A stretch of DNA of 64,000 nt from assembly GCF_005217455.1 (NCBI RefSeq), contig NZ_SZPQ01000020.1:1-64000 (forward strand). Direction: 5' to 3'. Both the position numbers and the translations under genes were made by a program. Source of the DNA: Martelella alba. GTDB taxonomy: Bacteria; Pseudomonadota; Gammaproteobacteria; Enterobacterales; Enterobacteriaceae. A model generated the notes under the pieces. The model saw only the letters and a list, made by a program, of their open reading frames with translations. It did not search any database and had not been told where the DNA came from. This document shows positions 47,629 through 56,814 of the stretch, piece after piece (positions within the stretch are counted from its first letter, which is position 1; each line of letters starts with the position of its first letter).

Positions 47629-47958
47629 TCAATGGGCGGATGATTTAGATATAAGGTTAATAATTAATACGCCGGCGATAATAAGCGCCATTCCCAGTAT
47701 AGCGTAAAAATCCAATCGCTGATCAAAAAACAGATAGCCCGCAATCGCGACGAAGACGATGCCCAGCCCCGCCCAGGAAGCATAGGCGATGCCCACCGGC
47801 ATGGACTTCAGCACCAGTGACAGTAATAAAAAGGAAATGAGATAGCCGACGATAACCATGACGGAAGGATAAAGCCGGGTAAAGCCCGCCGAGGCCTTTA
47901 GCGACGTGGTGGCGATGACTTCGGAAATAATGGCGATAAGCAGAAATACATAGGTCAT
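47629..47958 (-). CDS. emrE: small multidrug resistance transporter, EmrE-like
   Basis: 109 residues with four membrane helices. The essential Glu of the family is in IISEVIATTSLK (residue 13), and GIAYASWAGLGIV and the end ILGMALIIAGVLIINL match EmrE. As an antiparallel dimer it exchanges protons for cationic drugs or quaternary ammonium compounds. The name is by closest resemblance; other SMR members cannot be excluded. Confidence 0.85.
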   Translation of the reverse strand: MTYVFLLIAIISEVIATTSLKASAGFTRLYPSVMVIVGYLISFLLLSLVLKSMPVGIAYASWAGLGIVFVAIAGYLFFDQRLDFYAILGMALIIAGVLIINLISKSSAH

Positions 47959-48408
47959 AAACAGTAATCTATCTTTCTTTAGGGGCGGATAATACTAGCA
48001 TGGATTGTCGGTATGGGAAATTGGAAAAAATTGAAGGCCATTTCAATATTATCGGTAGTGATTAATTCCAATAATGATTTCGCTATAAGCCGATATTAAA
48101 AGCGCCGATTCGATTATTTTCGGAAAATAACCACGTTGCTCTGAATTCAGCGGGCCGCCGGCCAAGACGTGATTTGGAATTATCGGGAAAGCATTTGCCC
48201 GCCACCCAGTGTCCCTGGTGGATATCAGGTTCCCATTCCGGCGACGTGGCGGCGCGATCCGATCGCGCCATGTTGTGATATCGGTTTCCCCGCGGTCCGG
48301 CCCCGGACAATCATTAACCTTATGGCAATTGTAACAAGTTTAAAAAATACCGGCCGGTTCACGGAATGACAATAAATGCCACGGCGCCCTCATTTTCCCT
48401 GGATCCAT
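47959..48408. other. non-coding region between emrE and a chemoreceptor gene
   Basis: Divergent promoters must lie here. No supportable small gene was found; short open frames lack ribosome sites. Confidence 0.4.
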
Positions 48409-48416
48409 GCCGATAA
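48409..48416 (+). promoter_or_regulatory. possible sigma-28 (FliA) -10 element
   Basis: An exact GCCGATAA, the flagellar sigma-factor -10 consensus, 31 bp before the chemoreceptor start. The -35 region is only half-matching, so this is tentative, but chemoreceptor genes are usual FliA targets. Confidence 0.45.
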
Positions 48417-48447
48417 AACCCTACACCTTGTAGACTGGTCATCGGTT

Positions 48448-50010
48448 ATGAAAAAGAAAAAATTCGTGCATTTGCCTTTTATGGTACAGATGCTTAGCGG
48501 CTTCGCTATCATCACATTTCTCATGTTTTGCGTGGGCGGCGTCGCCATGTTTCATCTGAGCGGCACCCATGCCCATATCGAGTCTTATCGTAACAATTGG
48601 CTACCGGGCGTGCGCTATACCCTCGAAATGCGCGGCGATCTGTCGGAGCTGCGCTTGCAGCAATTGCAGTTTATCGGTTCCGTGACCGACAAAGCGCGTG
48701 ACGGGCACCGGGTCGAACTGATGCAGGCGGTGGCCAATTTCCGCCGCGCCGAGGACAATTACGTCGCGCTACATAGCCCCTTGAGCGATACGCCGCTGTT
48801 TAAGCAGATCATGGCCAACTTTGATCTGTTCAGTCAGGCTAACGACGACCTGGTCAAGGCAATGAGCGATAATGACGTGACGACGGCGCTGGAAGTCAGC
48901 GCCGGCGCCGCGGCCAAATACCGCACCCAACTGATGCTTGATTTGGCCACCATGGTGGATAGGGAGATAAGCGGCAGCAATCAGGCGGCCGACCAGGCCG
49001 CCAAAGGCTATTTTATCGCCAAAACCTCGATGGTGGGGCTGGTGGTGTTCGCGCTGCTGCTTTCCGTCCTGCTGGCAACGCTGATTTCCCGTAACTTGTG
49101 GCGTCAGTTGGGCGGTGAGCCGTCTTATGCCGCCGATATCATGCGCAAAATCGCCGCGGGCGATCTGACCACCGAGATCCGGGTCAAAGATAAGGACAGT
49201 ACCAGTCTGCTGGCCGTGCTCGGCGCGATGAGCCGGCAGTTGCGCGATACCATTGATATCATCATCCGCGGCAGCGAATCTATCTCGACGGCTTCGGGGC
49301 AGATAGCCCAGGGCAATGTCGACTTATCGCAGCGTACCGAGGAGCAGGCGTCCTCGCTTATTGAGACGTCGGCCAATATGCAGGAACTGACGCAAACCGT
49401 CCATCAGAACGCCGATAACGCCAAAACGGCCAGCGAGCAGGCTGCCGTCACATCCCGGACCGCCACCCAGGGCGGAAAGATCGTCGCGGAAATGCTGGTG
49501 CAGATGCGCGACATTTCGCAAAGCTCTAAACAAATCGTCAATATTATCGCGGTTATCGAAGGCATCGCGTTCCAGACCAATCTGCTGGCCTTAAACGCGG
49601 CGGTGGAGGCGGCGCGGGCCGGTACCCAAGGCAAGGGTTTCGCCGTGGTGGCCAGCGAAGTCAGAACGCTGGCGCAAAAGAGCGCGGACGCGGCCAAAGA
49701 GATCAAGGCGCTGATAGAAGGCACGGTGGTGAAGATCAATGCCGGTTTTGAACGTGCCGACCATGCCAGTAAGGCCATAACCGAAGTGGTGGACTCGGTG
49801 GGTAAGACGGGCGCCATTATTAAGGAGATTGCCGATGCCAGCGGCGAGCAGCATCTGGGGATTCAGGAAATAGGCCAGGCGGTGGCCCAGATGGACACGG
49901 CCACCCAACAAAACGCCGCGCTGGTGGAAGAAGCCGCCGCGGCGGCGCGCGCGCTCACCGAGCAAGGTGAGGAACTGCGGCGGGCGGTGAGCTTTTTCCA
50001 AACACGCTAG
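48448..50010 (+). CDS. methyl-accepting chemotaxis protein
   Basis: 520 residues from ATG 48448. Membrane segment 1 ([21 protein letters not shown]), a periplasmic four-helix ligand domain (about residues 35-190), segment 2 ([19 protein letters not shown]), HAMP, and the coiled-coil signalling part with the conserved tip containing [18 protein letters not shown]. The C-terminus ends FFQTR, so there is no NWETF-type CheR-binding pentapeptide. The ligand is unknown. An earlier start at 48376 would lie upstream of the FliA-like element and is less likely; the ribosome site of the chosen start is poor. Confidence 0.88.
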   Translation: MKKKKFVHLPFMVQMLSGFAIITFLMFCVGGVAMFHLSGTHAHIESYRNNWLPGVRYTLEMRGDLSELRLQQLQFIGSVTDKARDGHRVELMQAVANFRRAEDNYVALHSPLSDTPLFKQIMANFDLFSQANDDLVKAMSDNDVTTALEVSAGAAAKYRTQLMLDLATMVDREISGSNQAADQAAKGYFIAKTSMVGLVVFALLLSVLLATLISRNLWRQLGGEPSYAADIMRKIAAGDLTTEIRVKDKDSTSLLAVLGAMSRQLRDTIDIIIRGSESISTASGQIAQGNVDLSQRTEEQASSLIETSANMQELTQTVHQNADNAKTASEQAAVTSRTATQGGKIVAEMLVQMRDISQSSKQIVNIIAVIEGIAFQTNLLALNAAVEAARAGTQGKGFAVVASEVRTLAQKSADAAKEIKALIEGTVVKINAGFERADHASKAITEVVDSVGKTGAIIKEIADASGEQHLGIQEIGQAVAQMDTATQQNAALVEEAAAAARALTEQGEELRRAVSFFQTR

Positions 50011-50029
50011 GCGGTTACGGCGCCGCCGC

Positions 50030-51061
50030 CTACCGGCAGGGCCGGCCATGACCGGCGGGGAGGTCTTCGGTCCTCGGCGGCTGGCATGTGTCCGGCGGCA
50101 GGGCGGCGTCCCTGTATGCCACCTTGCCGGTAACGGATGTCGCGTCGTCGGTCGAACCGCGGCCGAGAGGGCGCCGGCGGCGCTCGGTGAGGGATTTGCC
50201 CGCCATGACGATGATTACCGCCAGGATGATGATGCCCAACGCCAGCCACTCCCGTGGCGCGAGGCGCTCGCCGGCAAAGGCCATGCCGAGCAATACCGCC
50301 ACGACCGGATTGACGTAGGCATAGCTGGTGGCCAGCGCCGGGCGGGCGTGTTTCAGTAAAAACATATAGGCATTAATGGCGATCATCGACCCGAACAAAA
50401 CCAGATATCCCAACGACAGGATACCGGCCAGATCCGGCGCCCGCGTCAAACGCTCGCCGCTCAGGCGACTGGTTATCAGCAACACGCCCCCCGCGACCAG
50501 CATTTCCATCGCGCCGGCCATCGGTCCTTTCGGTAAAACGAGACGGGAACCCCAGATCGAGCCGAATGCCCAACTGGCGGAGGCGATGATCAGCAATACC
50601 GCGCCAAAGGGATGACCGGTCAAATTCCCGCCGGTATTCAGCAGGACGATGCCGGCCAGCCCGACAGCGATACCCAGCCATTCCAGCACGGTGGCGCGCA
50701 TGCCGAACAAACAGCCGAAACTGACCGCGAATAGCGGCACCGCGGCCACGATCACCGCGGCGATGCCGGAAGGGACCTGCTGTTGCTCCGCCAGGGTCAC
50801 CAGTCCGTTGCCTACGGATAACAACAAAATGCCAATGATACCGGCGTTCAGGATTTGCCGCGGCGCCGGCAGGGATTCGCCTTTAAGCAGCAGGAACGTC
50901 AGCAACAGTATCCCGGCCGTCAGGAATCTGACGCCGGCCATCATTAGCGGCGGCCAGGTTTCCACCCCGACGCGGATAAAAAAATAAGTGGAACCCCAGA
51001 TGACATACAGCGTAAATAGCGCCAGGACGAGTTTGATTCGATGCGGGTTTTGAGTCGGCAT
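50030..51061 (-). CDS. yedA: EamA-family transporter, YedA-like
   Basis: 343 residues with ten membrane segments in two EamA repeats (LVLALFTLYVIWGSTYFFIR at the start; LVLFGSMIAINAYMFLL later). Drug/metabolite transporter, probably an amino-acid or metabolite exporter. E. coli YedA has 306 residues; the extra C-terminal 40 are charged and low complexity. It is divergent from an Lrp-type regulator at 51200, which may regulate it. Confidence 0.85.
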   Translation of the reverse strand: MPTQNPHRIKLVLALFTLYVIWGSTYFFIRVGVETWPPLMMAGVRFLTAGILLLTFLLLKGESLPAPRQILNAGIIGILLLSVGNGLVTLAEQQQVPSGIAAVIVAAVPLFAVSFGCLFGMRATVLEWLGIAVGLAGIVLLNTGGNLTGHPFGAVLLIIASASWAFGSIWGSRLVLPKGPMAGAMEMLVAGGVLLITSRLSGERLTRAPDLAGILSLGYLVLFGSMIAINAYMFLLKHARPALATSYAYVNPVVAVLLGMAFAGERLAPREWLALGIIILAVIIVMAGKSLTERRRRPLGRGSTDDATSVTGKVAYRDAALPPDTCQPPRTEDLPAGHGRPCR

Positions 51062-51199
51062 AGTGATAAGTTCATCTTATGATGACGAACTTATAAATTA
51101 CGCCCTTTTTGCTGGGGGAATAGCGGCATTTAGGGCGCTGTGCCATTATAACGCAGGTAAATTGCCCTATCGGCTTTAGGATCAACGGGGGGACGCGGC

Positions 51200-51670
51200 A
51201 TGGATAAATTCGATGAGATGATATTGCACGCTCTGGTGGAAAATGGCCGGCTTACCTATGCCGAATTGGCCAGACGGGTCAATCTGTCGCCGCCGGCGGT
51301 CGCCGAACGGGTGGCCAAACTTGAAGCGAAAAAAGTGATTACCGGTTACCATGCCCAGGTGAATCTGGCGAAATTAGGGTTGGGTATTTCTTTTCTCCTG
51401 GAATTACGTATCAACCATCAGCACTGGCAGAGCACCTTGCAGGCGATAAGCCGGATGCCGCAGATTTTGCAGTGCTACCGGGTCACCGGCGAAGCCTGCG
51501 TGGTGGTGAAGGGGGCCGTGACGAATATGGCGGAACTGGAAGCCTTCATTGAACAGGTCAGCCGCTACGGCGCCACCAAAACGTCGGTGATTCTTTCGGC
51601 GCCGGTCGACCGCGCCGCGCCGCTGCCGGCGCGCCGGATGTCGTCGGTGGGCGAAACCGGCCTGCCCTAA
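51200..51670 (+). CDS. Lrp/AsnC-family transcriptional regulator
   Basis: 156 residues. Winged helix-turn-helix (DEMILHALVENGRLTYAELA; VNLSPPAVAERVAKLE) followed by a RAM ligand domain (MPQILQCYRVTGEACVVV). Amino-acid-responsive regulators of this kind commonly control a divergent exporter; the YedA-like gene 138 bp away is the obvious target. The start follows GGGGGGACG. Confidence 0.9.
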   Translation: MDKFDEMILHALVENGRLTYAELARRVNLSPPAVAERVAKLEAKKVITGYHAQVNLAKLGLGISFLLELRINHQHWQSTLQAISRMPQILQCYRVTGEACVVVKGAVTNMAELEAFIEQVSRYGATKTSVILSAPVDRAAPLPARRMSSVGETGLP

Positions 51671-51737
51671 CCTGTTGCGCGGCAACAACGCCAAAGGCCG
51701 TCATTATGGACGCTGATTGGCCAAAATCCGAGAAAAG

Positions 51738-51753
51738 TGTGATGTGTATCACA
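51738..51753. promoter_or_regulatory. consensus CRP site 1
   Basis: TGTGATGTGTATCACA, both half-sites perfect. Centred about 48 bp upstream of the expected transcription start, just ahead of the -35 box. Confidence 0.82.
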
Positions 51754-51758
51754 AAATA

Positions 51759-51787
51759 TTGACAGGCTGAAATAGACTCATTAGAAT
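51759..51787 (+). promoter_or_regulatory. near-consensus sigma-70 promoter
   Basis: TTGACA, a 17-bp spacer, then TAGAAT. The -35 is perfect and the -10 matches at five of six. Transcription should start near 51794, 37 bp before the small gene. Confidence 0.82.
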
Positions 51788-51794
51788 CTATTTA

Positions 51795-51810
51795 TGTGAT
51801 GAAGATCACA
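51795..51810. promoter_or_regulatory. consensus CRP site 2
   Basis: TGTGATGAAGATCACA, again perfect, centred at about +8. A CRP dimer here would block the promoter, so CRP-cAMP likely represses. Confidence 0.8.
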
Positions 51811-51830
51811 AAAACTTTAAGGAGCCTGCC

Positions 51831-51914
51831 ATGAAAATCATCAACTTCATTAAATCGTTGCTGGAAAAACAAGCCGAAATCCATACCCTGGCGGCTAAAT
51901 TGACCCTGTCTTAA
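51831..51914 (+). CDS. 27-residue small protein under CRP control
   Basis: Reading frame starting MKIINFIKSLLEKQ and ending AAKLTLS. The AAGGAG site nine bases upstream, the promoter and the two CRP sites, and a hairpin downstream make a small standalone gene. The peptide is a likely amphipathic helix with Ile/Leu on one face and Lys/Glu on the other. I do not recognise it. It could be a regulatory peptide or the marker of a dual-function small RNA. Confidence 0.68.
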   Translation: MKIINFIKSLLEKQAEIHTLAAKLTLS

Positions 51915-51979
51915 TCTTGCTTATCGCCGCCGGTCATCGCGCTTCGTGCCATGACCGGGTGGTGAACGTCGCCGCAAAA

Positions 51980-52031
51980 GCCGGATCGCCAACTGAGCCC
52001 ACTGCCGTTTAACGGGCCATCCGGCGTTTTT
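51980..52031 (+). terminator. terminator after the small gene
   Basis: GCCGGAT at 51980-51986 pairs with ATCCGGC at 52019-52025, followed by GTTTTT. The loop is long (about 32 bases) and may contain more structure. Confidence 0.6.
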
Positions 52032-52077
52032 CCTCTCGTCACGCCGCGCCGTCGTAGTAAGGGCGTTGTCTTATCAG

Positions 52078-52743
52078 TCAGTGCTGATGTTCTTGTCCGA
52101 TACCGGGAAACTCCCGCAGATCGCCACATCCCCGAATTGCCCCATAATGCAAACCATGCAGAAAATCGCTATAAAATCGCTTTTCCGCCGGCGTCATGGC
52201 GGAGTGCAGGGGCAGCGACACCGGACTGAGGTACCAGTCGGGATGCTCAAAGATGTACATCTCTTCCTCGCGGCGGATCTGGCATGCGCCGAGCAGTTCC
52301 GCCAATTCCCGGTTTTTCTGCCTGGCCAGGAACAACTGGCATTTTTCCCGCGCCGTGGCCGGCCAGTCTTGCCCCGAATCCGTCAACTGCGGAAGGGGCG
52401 CCTCCCGTGGCCCCTTGTTGAGTAGGGCATACACTTCCAACGCCCGTTTCAGCCGGCCCGGCTCGCTGACACTGACACACTGGGCCAGATTGCGCAGGGA
52501 AAGGCTTCCCAGCGAAAGCGATGCCTGTACCGGCCTGACCGCCAGCAGGCGCAACAGCATTTCATCATCGCCCTGGTGCGCGATACGGCCGGTAAGCGTG
52601 TCCAGATTCGGCAGACTGCCGGTGATACCTTGTCCTAACACGAAGAGTGCTCCTTTCTTGTTTTGAATAAGGGGCACACCATGCCAGTGTTGCGCGGATG
52701 AGAGAAGAGCGGCGGAACATTGGTTGAATGTTGATTGAGTCAA
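52078..52743 (-). CDS. uncharacterised protein encoded downstream of cho
   Basis: 221 residues that I do not recognise. No signal peptide, membrane segment or known catalytic motif. The start is a TTG that overlaps the cho stop (TTGA), so it is translationally coupled to an SOS gene. A basic central region (GRLKRALEVYALLN, AREKCQLFLARQKNRELAELL) looks helical; the C-terminus is His/Glu-rich. A role in the DNA damage response is suggested only by position. Confidence 0.7.
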   Translation of the reverse strand: MTQSTFNQCSAALLSSAQHWHGVPLIQNKKGALFVLGQGITGSLPNLDTLTGRIAHQGDDEMLLRLLAVRPVQASLSLGSLSLRNLAQCVSVSEPGRLKRALEVYALLNKGPREAPLPQLTDSGQDWPATAREKCQLFLARQKNRELAELLGACQIRREEEMYIFEHPDWYLSPVSLPLHSAMTPAEKRFYSDFLHGLHYGAIRGCGDLREFPGIGQEHQH

Positions 52744-53618
52744 GCCGGCGTGCCGGCATCCAATTCGATAATGTCATAGCGTCCACTGAGTATCGGACCG
52801 TTAAGAATATGGTAGCCGTCGCGATCAAAACTTTTCGCGACTTTGCTCAGGGAGGCGGCTTCGGCGAGATGGCTGACCGATCCGAGATAATACCAATTGT
52901 TCACCACATGAATCTGGCGAAGTTGCGGGCTTTGCTCCACCAGGCCAATGGCGCCGCCGTAGGGCCAACTGACGATGCGCATTTGTTGGAGCGCATCCGT
53001 CAGGCGCAGCCAGTGATCCTGTGGGCTTTGCTTGCCGCAGCAGGCGCCGGCGCAGCGTCCGAGGTGAAACCGGAAGCACGACCGTCCGCGGGTCAGCTTT
53101 TCCAGGCCAAGCAGCCCATAGCACAGGGACTCTTCGTCGGCGATATCCATCAGGGCGTGCTGTGCCGCGCGGCGGCTGGGAAACAGTCCGTAAAGATCAG
53201 GCGAGCGGGCGAAATCGATTTCCGTTGAGAAAAGTATGTTCGGCAACCCGCCGGACAACTGAATGGAGCAAAGCTGCCGGCTGCGCCGTAATCGCTTATT
53301 GTGCAGCGGCTGCAGCTGTTTGATCATCCGCGCCTCCAGCAACAGCGCGCCGATTTCCCCGGCAGTGGGGTACCAGGTGATGCGGCGGGCCTGACGCAAC
53401 ATGCGCGCCTCGTCGACGGTACGTAAATGGGACATGACCCGACTGCGGATATTGACGCTCTTTCCGATATACAGCGGCATGACGTCATTATCGCTGTGGA
53501 ACACATAGACCCCTGGACCGGTCGGCAACGCGTCGATGAATGGACGAAGCTGTTCCGGATAGTGGTAGGCTTCGGCGGGATCGCCTTCCCGCCGGGCCGA
53601 GGAAAAACGGATAGACAA
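52740..53618 (-). CDS. cho: excinuclease Cho (UvrC-like endonuclease)
   Basis: 292 residues (E. coli Cho 295). Homologue of the N-terminal half of UvrC; it makes the 3' incision in nucleotide excision repair on bulky lesions. GIY-YIG features GPGVYVFHSDN and PLYIGKSVNIRSRV are at residues 30-60; a cysteine cluster (CAGACCG) follows. Starts at TTG 53618. A LexA box lies 19 bp upstream. Confidence 0.93.
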   Translation of the reverse strand: MSIRFSSARREGDPAEAYHYPEQLRPFIDALPTGPGVYVFHSDNDVMPLYIGKSVNIRSRVMSHLRTVDEARMLRQARRITWYPTAGEIGALLLEARMIKQLQPLHNKRLRRSRQLCSIQLSGGLPNILFSTEIDFARSPDLYGLFPSRRAAQHALMDIADEESLCYGLLGLEKLTRGRSCFRFHLGRCAGACCGKQSPQDHWLRLTDALQQMRIVSWPYGGAIGLVEQSPQLRQIHVVNNWYYLGSVSHLAEAASLSKVAKSFDRDGYHILNGPILSGRYDIIELDAGTPA

Positions 53619-53636
53619 TTGGCCGGTCTCTTAACC

Positions 53637-53652
53637 CTGTTATTTTGTACAG
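53637..53652. promoter_or_regulatory. LexA (SOS) box of cho
   Basis: CTGTTATTTTGTACAG has the obligatory CTG-N10-CAG framework with an AT-rich centre. Cho is a known LexA target in E. coli, so this site fits in place and role. Confidence 0.82.
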
Positions 53653-53742
53653 CATATCAGGTTCTTTTTAACATAACAGCGTAAAATCACGCCGATAGGT
53701 TAAAAAAAGACCTTTTGTGCCGTCAGGAAGGTCACTGTACGG

Positions 53743-54153
53743 TCAAGGCGCGCTTTCCAGCGGTATCAGATTAATGCTTCCATGGCGGACGCCGGTCTGG
53801 GCGATCACGGACTGGGCGAACGTCTCCAACAGCCGGAGCGGACCGCGCAGGATGACGGTTTCCACGCATTCCGCGTGACTTAAGTGGGCATGCATCGTGG
53901 AAACGGTGAGTTCATGATGATCATGCTGTAACTCAGTCAACCGGCTGGACAATTGCCGTTCATGATGATCGTAGACATAGCTGAGGACGGCGATAAACGG
54001 GGTGTCCGGTTCAGCGGCGGCGGCCTGGCGGCCCAACTCGCGGCGCAGCATATCGCGGAAGGCCTCGGAGCGGCTGGCATAGCCGTTTTGTCGCATCAGT
54101 TGGTCGAAGGCGGCCGCCAGCGGATCATCCAGGGAAAAAGTCAGACGTTGCAT
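53743..54153 (-). CDS. nikR: nickel-responsive regulator NikR
   Basis: 136 residues (E. coli 133). A ribbon-helix-helix DNA-binding N-terminus (MQRLTFSLDDPLAA; RSEAFRDMLRREL) and an ACT-like nickel domain with His and Cys ligands in QHDHHELTVSTMHAHLSHAECVE-type region. NikR represses nickel uptake when nickel is plentiful. Here it follows the urea importer on the same strand rather than nikABCDE, suggesting nickel and urea use are linked through urease. The start at 54153 aligns with E. coli NikR. Confidence 0.9.
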   Translation of the reverse strand: MQRLTFSLDDPLAAAFDQLMRQNGYASRSEAFRDMLRRELGRQAAAAEPDTPFIAVLSYVYDHHERQLSSRLTELQHDHHELTVSTMHAHLSHAECVETVILRGPLRLLETFAQSVIAQTGVRHGSINLIPLESAP

Positions 54154-54222
54154 GGGGAATCCTGTAAAACGAAACGAATAGCGCCAGTGTGGAACAATTC
54201 TGCGGAAAATCCCAGCCGTCAT

Positions 54223-54921
54223 TCAAATGGCGACCAAGGCCCGCACGCCATCGGTTTCCATATCGGCGCCCCGGCCGCGCTGTACGATTTGGCCGCGGGA
54301 CATCACCAGATAATTATCCGCCAAATCCGCCGCGAAATCGTAAAACTGCTCCACCAGCAAAATGGCCATATCCCCTCTGGCCGCCAGGGTTTTGATCACC
54401 TGGCCGATTTCTTTGATGACCGAAGGCTGAATCCCTTCGGTGGGCTCGTCCAGGATCAGCAATTGCGGCTGACAGGCGAGGGCGCGGGCGATGGCCAATT
54501 GCTGCTGCTGCCCGCCGGACAGATCGCCGCCGCGACGCTGGCGCATTTGCGCCAGAATGGGGAAAAGCTCGTAAACCATGGCCGGCAATTGCCTGGCCTT
54601 GGCGCCGGAAAAGCGCGATCGCCCCAGTAAAATATTTTCTTCCACCGTCATACGCGGAAAAATCTCCCGTCCCTGGGGAACATAGGCGATACCGGCCTGT
54701 ACCCGCTGATGGGGCCTGCGCGAATTAAGCAATTGATTTTGCCAACGGATACGGCCGGTTTTCACCGGCAGCAATCCCATCAGACACTTTAATAGCGTGG
54801 TTTTACCCACGCCGTTGCGTCCCAGCAGGCAGGTGACCTGACCGATGGGCGCCTCGAATGTCAGACCGCGTAGAATATGACTGCCGCCGTAGTACTGATT
54901 GAGATCTTCTACCTGCAACAT
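54223..54921 (-). CDS. urtE: urea ABC transporter ATP-binding subunit UrtE
   Basis: 232 residues, LivF-like ATPase. Walker A GRNGVGKTT, signature LSGGQQQQ, Walker B LLILDEPTEGIQPS. The last residues (RGRGADMETDGVRALVAI) match the UrtE ending. Start at 54921 after GGAGGTCCC; longer readings run into urtD. Last gene of urtABCDE. Confidence 0.93.
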   Translation of the reverse strand: MLQVEDLNQYYGGSHILRGLTFEAPIGQVTCLLGRNGVGKTTLLKCLMGLLPVKTGRIRWQNQLLNSRRPHQRVQAGIAYVPQGREIFPRMTVEENILLGRSRFSGAKARQLPAMVYELFPILAQMRQRRGGDLSGGQQQQLAIARALACQPQLLILDEPTEGIQPSVIKEIGQVIKTLAARGDMAILLVEQFYDFAADLADNYLVMSRGQIVQRGRGADMETDGVRALVAI

Positions 54922-54934
54922 GGGACCTCCATCG

Positions 54935-55741
54935 CTAACGCCCCAGATAAACATCAATGACCTGTTCGTTGGCCTGGACTTCCCGCAGCGAACCTTCCGC
55001 CAACACTTGCCCCTGGTGCAAGACCGTGACGTAATCGGCGATGGTTTCCACAAACGCCATGTCGTGTTCAACGACCATAAGCGAGTGCTTACCCGCCAGA
55101 GAACGGAATAATTCCGCGGTGTAGGCCGTTTCGGCATCGGTCATGCCGGCCGCCGGTTCGTCCAATAACAGCAGGTGGGGGTCTTGCACCAGCAGCATGC
55201 CGATTTCCAGAAACTGTTTTTGGCCATGGGACAATAGCCCGGCCAGTCGGCGGCGCTCGGCGTTAAGCCTGAGGGTGTCAAGCGTGTCGTCGATGCGATC
55301 CCGTTGTTCGCCGTCAAGTTTAACACGCAGGCTCGACCAAACCGACTTGGTGGTTTTCAAGGCCAGTTCCAGGTTCTCGAACACGGTTAGCGCTTCGAAA
55401 ACCGTCGGTTTCTGGAACTTCCGGCCGATGCCGGCCCGGGCGATTTGGGTGGGCGTCAGCCGGGTGAGATCCGTCTGCTGGTCGAATATGGCCCGGCCGC
55501 TTTGCGGACGGGTTTTACCGGTGATGACGTCCATCAGGGTGGTTTTACCGGCGCCGTTGGGGCCGATGACGCAGCGCAGCTCGCCGACGCCGATGTGTAG
55601 CGACAAATCGGTCAGCGCGCGGAAGCCGTCAAAGCTGACGTTGATCTTCTCCAGCGACAATACCGGGTCGCGTTGGCGCCGGCGGCTATCGGCCGGGTAG
55701 GTTTGCGTCAGCAAGCCCGCCGGTTTGGCGGCATCGGCCAT
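54935..55741 (-). CDS. urtD: urea ABC transporter ATP-binding subunit UrtD
   Basis: 268 residues, LivG-like ATPase. Walker A GPNGAGKTTLMDVITGKTRP, LSHGQKQ signature variant typical of UrtD, Walker B LLLLDEPAAGMTDAE. It shares one base with urtC at its start. Confidence 0.94.
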   Translation of the reverse strand: MADAAKPAGLLTQTYPADSRRRQRDPVLSLEKINVSFDGFRALTDLSLHIGVGELRCVIGPNGAGKTTLMDVITGKTRPQSGRAIFDQQTDLTRLTPTQIARAGIGRKFQKPTVFEALTVFENLELALKTTKSVWSSLRVKLDGEQRDRIDDTLDTLRLNAERRRLAGLLSHGQKQFLEIGMLLVQDPHLLLLDEPAAGMTDAETAYTAELFRSLAGKHSLMVVEHDMAFVETIADYVTVLHQGQVLAEGSLREVQANEQVIDVYLGR

Positions 55742-56814
55742 CAGCGCCTCCTTTTACGCAACAGGCCCACCACGCCCTGCGGCAATAGCAGTGTGACCAG
55801 GATAAACATCAACCCGAGGAACAGTTGCCAGTACTCCGGCATGGCCACGGTAAACCAGCTTTTCGCGCCGTTGACAATCCCGGCGCCCAACAGCGGGCCT
55901 ATCAAGGTGCCGCGGCCGCCCAGCGCCACCCAAATGGCCGCTTCAATGGAATTGGTGGGGGACATTTCGCTGGGATTGATAATACCCACCTGGGGGACGT
56001 AGAGCGCGCCGGCCAGACCGCACAGGACAGCCGACAGGGTCCAGACGAACAGCTTGAAGCCTTGCGGATCGTAGCCGCAGAACACGAGGCGGTTTTCCGC
56101 GTCGCGAATGGCGGTAAGGATCCTGCCGAACTTGCTGCGCGCCAGGGCGAAACCCAACGCCAGACTGGCGGCCAGCAACAACACCGTAAGCAGGAACAGG
56201 CCGACCCGGGTGCGGATATCGGTTACGGAGAAACCCAACAGCGTGGAAAAGCCGGTAAAACCGTTATTGCCGCCGAAGCCGGTTTCATTACGGAAAAACA
56301 ATAGCATGGCGGCATAGGTCAGGGCCTGGGTCATAATGGAAAAATAGACGCCGCGAATTTTCGAGCGAAAGGAAAAATAGCCGAAAACCAGCGCCAACAG
56401 GCCCGGCGCCAGGATAATCAGGCAAAGCGCCCAGGCGAAGTGGTCGGTGCCGGCCCAGAACCAGGGGTAGTGATTCCAGGATAAAAACGACATAAACGGC
56501 GGTACGCCATCGCCGGCCGCCTGGCGCATTAAATACATTCCCATGGCGTAGCCGCCCAGGGCGAAAAAGAGCCCATGCCCCAGGGACAGTAAGCCGGCAT
56601 AGCCCCACACCAGATCCAGCGCGATGGCCACCACGGCGTAGCAGAGAATTTTGCCGGTCAGCGTCAGGGTATAGGCGGTAATGGCCAGGGGATGCTCGGC
56701 CGGTAGCAGGGCCAGCAGCGGGAACGCCAGCAGCCCGGCGAAAAGCAACAGGATCGCCATAAAGGCCAAACGCGGGGCTTTTTGCAGGCCGGAAAGGGTT
56801 AAGGGTTGGCTCAT
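55741..56814 (-). CDS. urtC: urea ABC transporter permease UrtC
   Basis: 357 residues, LivM-type permease with about ten membrane segments. VWGYAGLLSLGHGLFFALGG-type region near residue 70 and WVALGGRGTLIGPLLGAG near the C-terminus are typical. Overlaps urtB by one base and urtD by one base. Confidence 0.94.
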   Translation of the reverse strand: MSQPLTLSGLQKAPRLAFMAILLLFAGLLAFPLLALLPAEHPLAITAYTLTLTGKILCYAVVAIALDLVWGYAGLLSLGHGLFFALGGYAMGMYLMRQAAGDGVPPFMSFLSWNHYPWFWAGTDHFAWALCLIILAPGLLALVFGYFSFRSKIRGVYFSIMTQALTYAAMLLFFRNETGFGGNNGFTGFSTLLGFSVTDIRTRVGLFLLTVLLLAASLALGFALARSKFGRILTAIRDAENRLVFCGYDPQGFKLFVWTLSAVLCGLAGALYVPQVGIINPSEMSPTNSIEAAIWVALGGRGTLIGPLLGAGIVNGAKSWFTVAMPEYWQLFLGLMFILVTLLLPQGVVGLLRKRRR

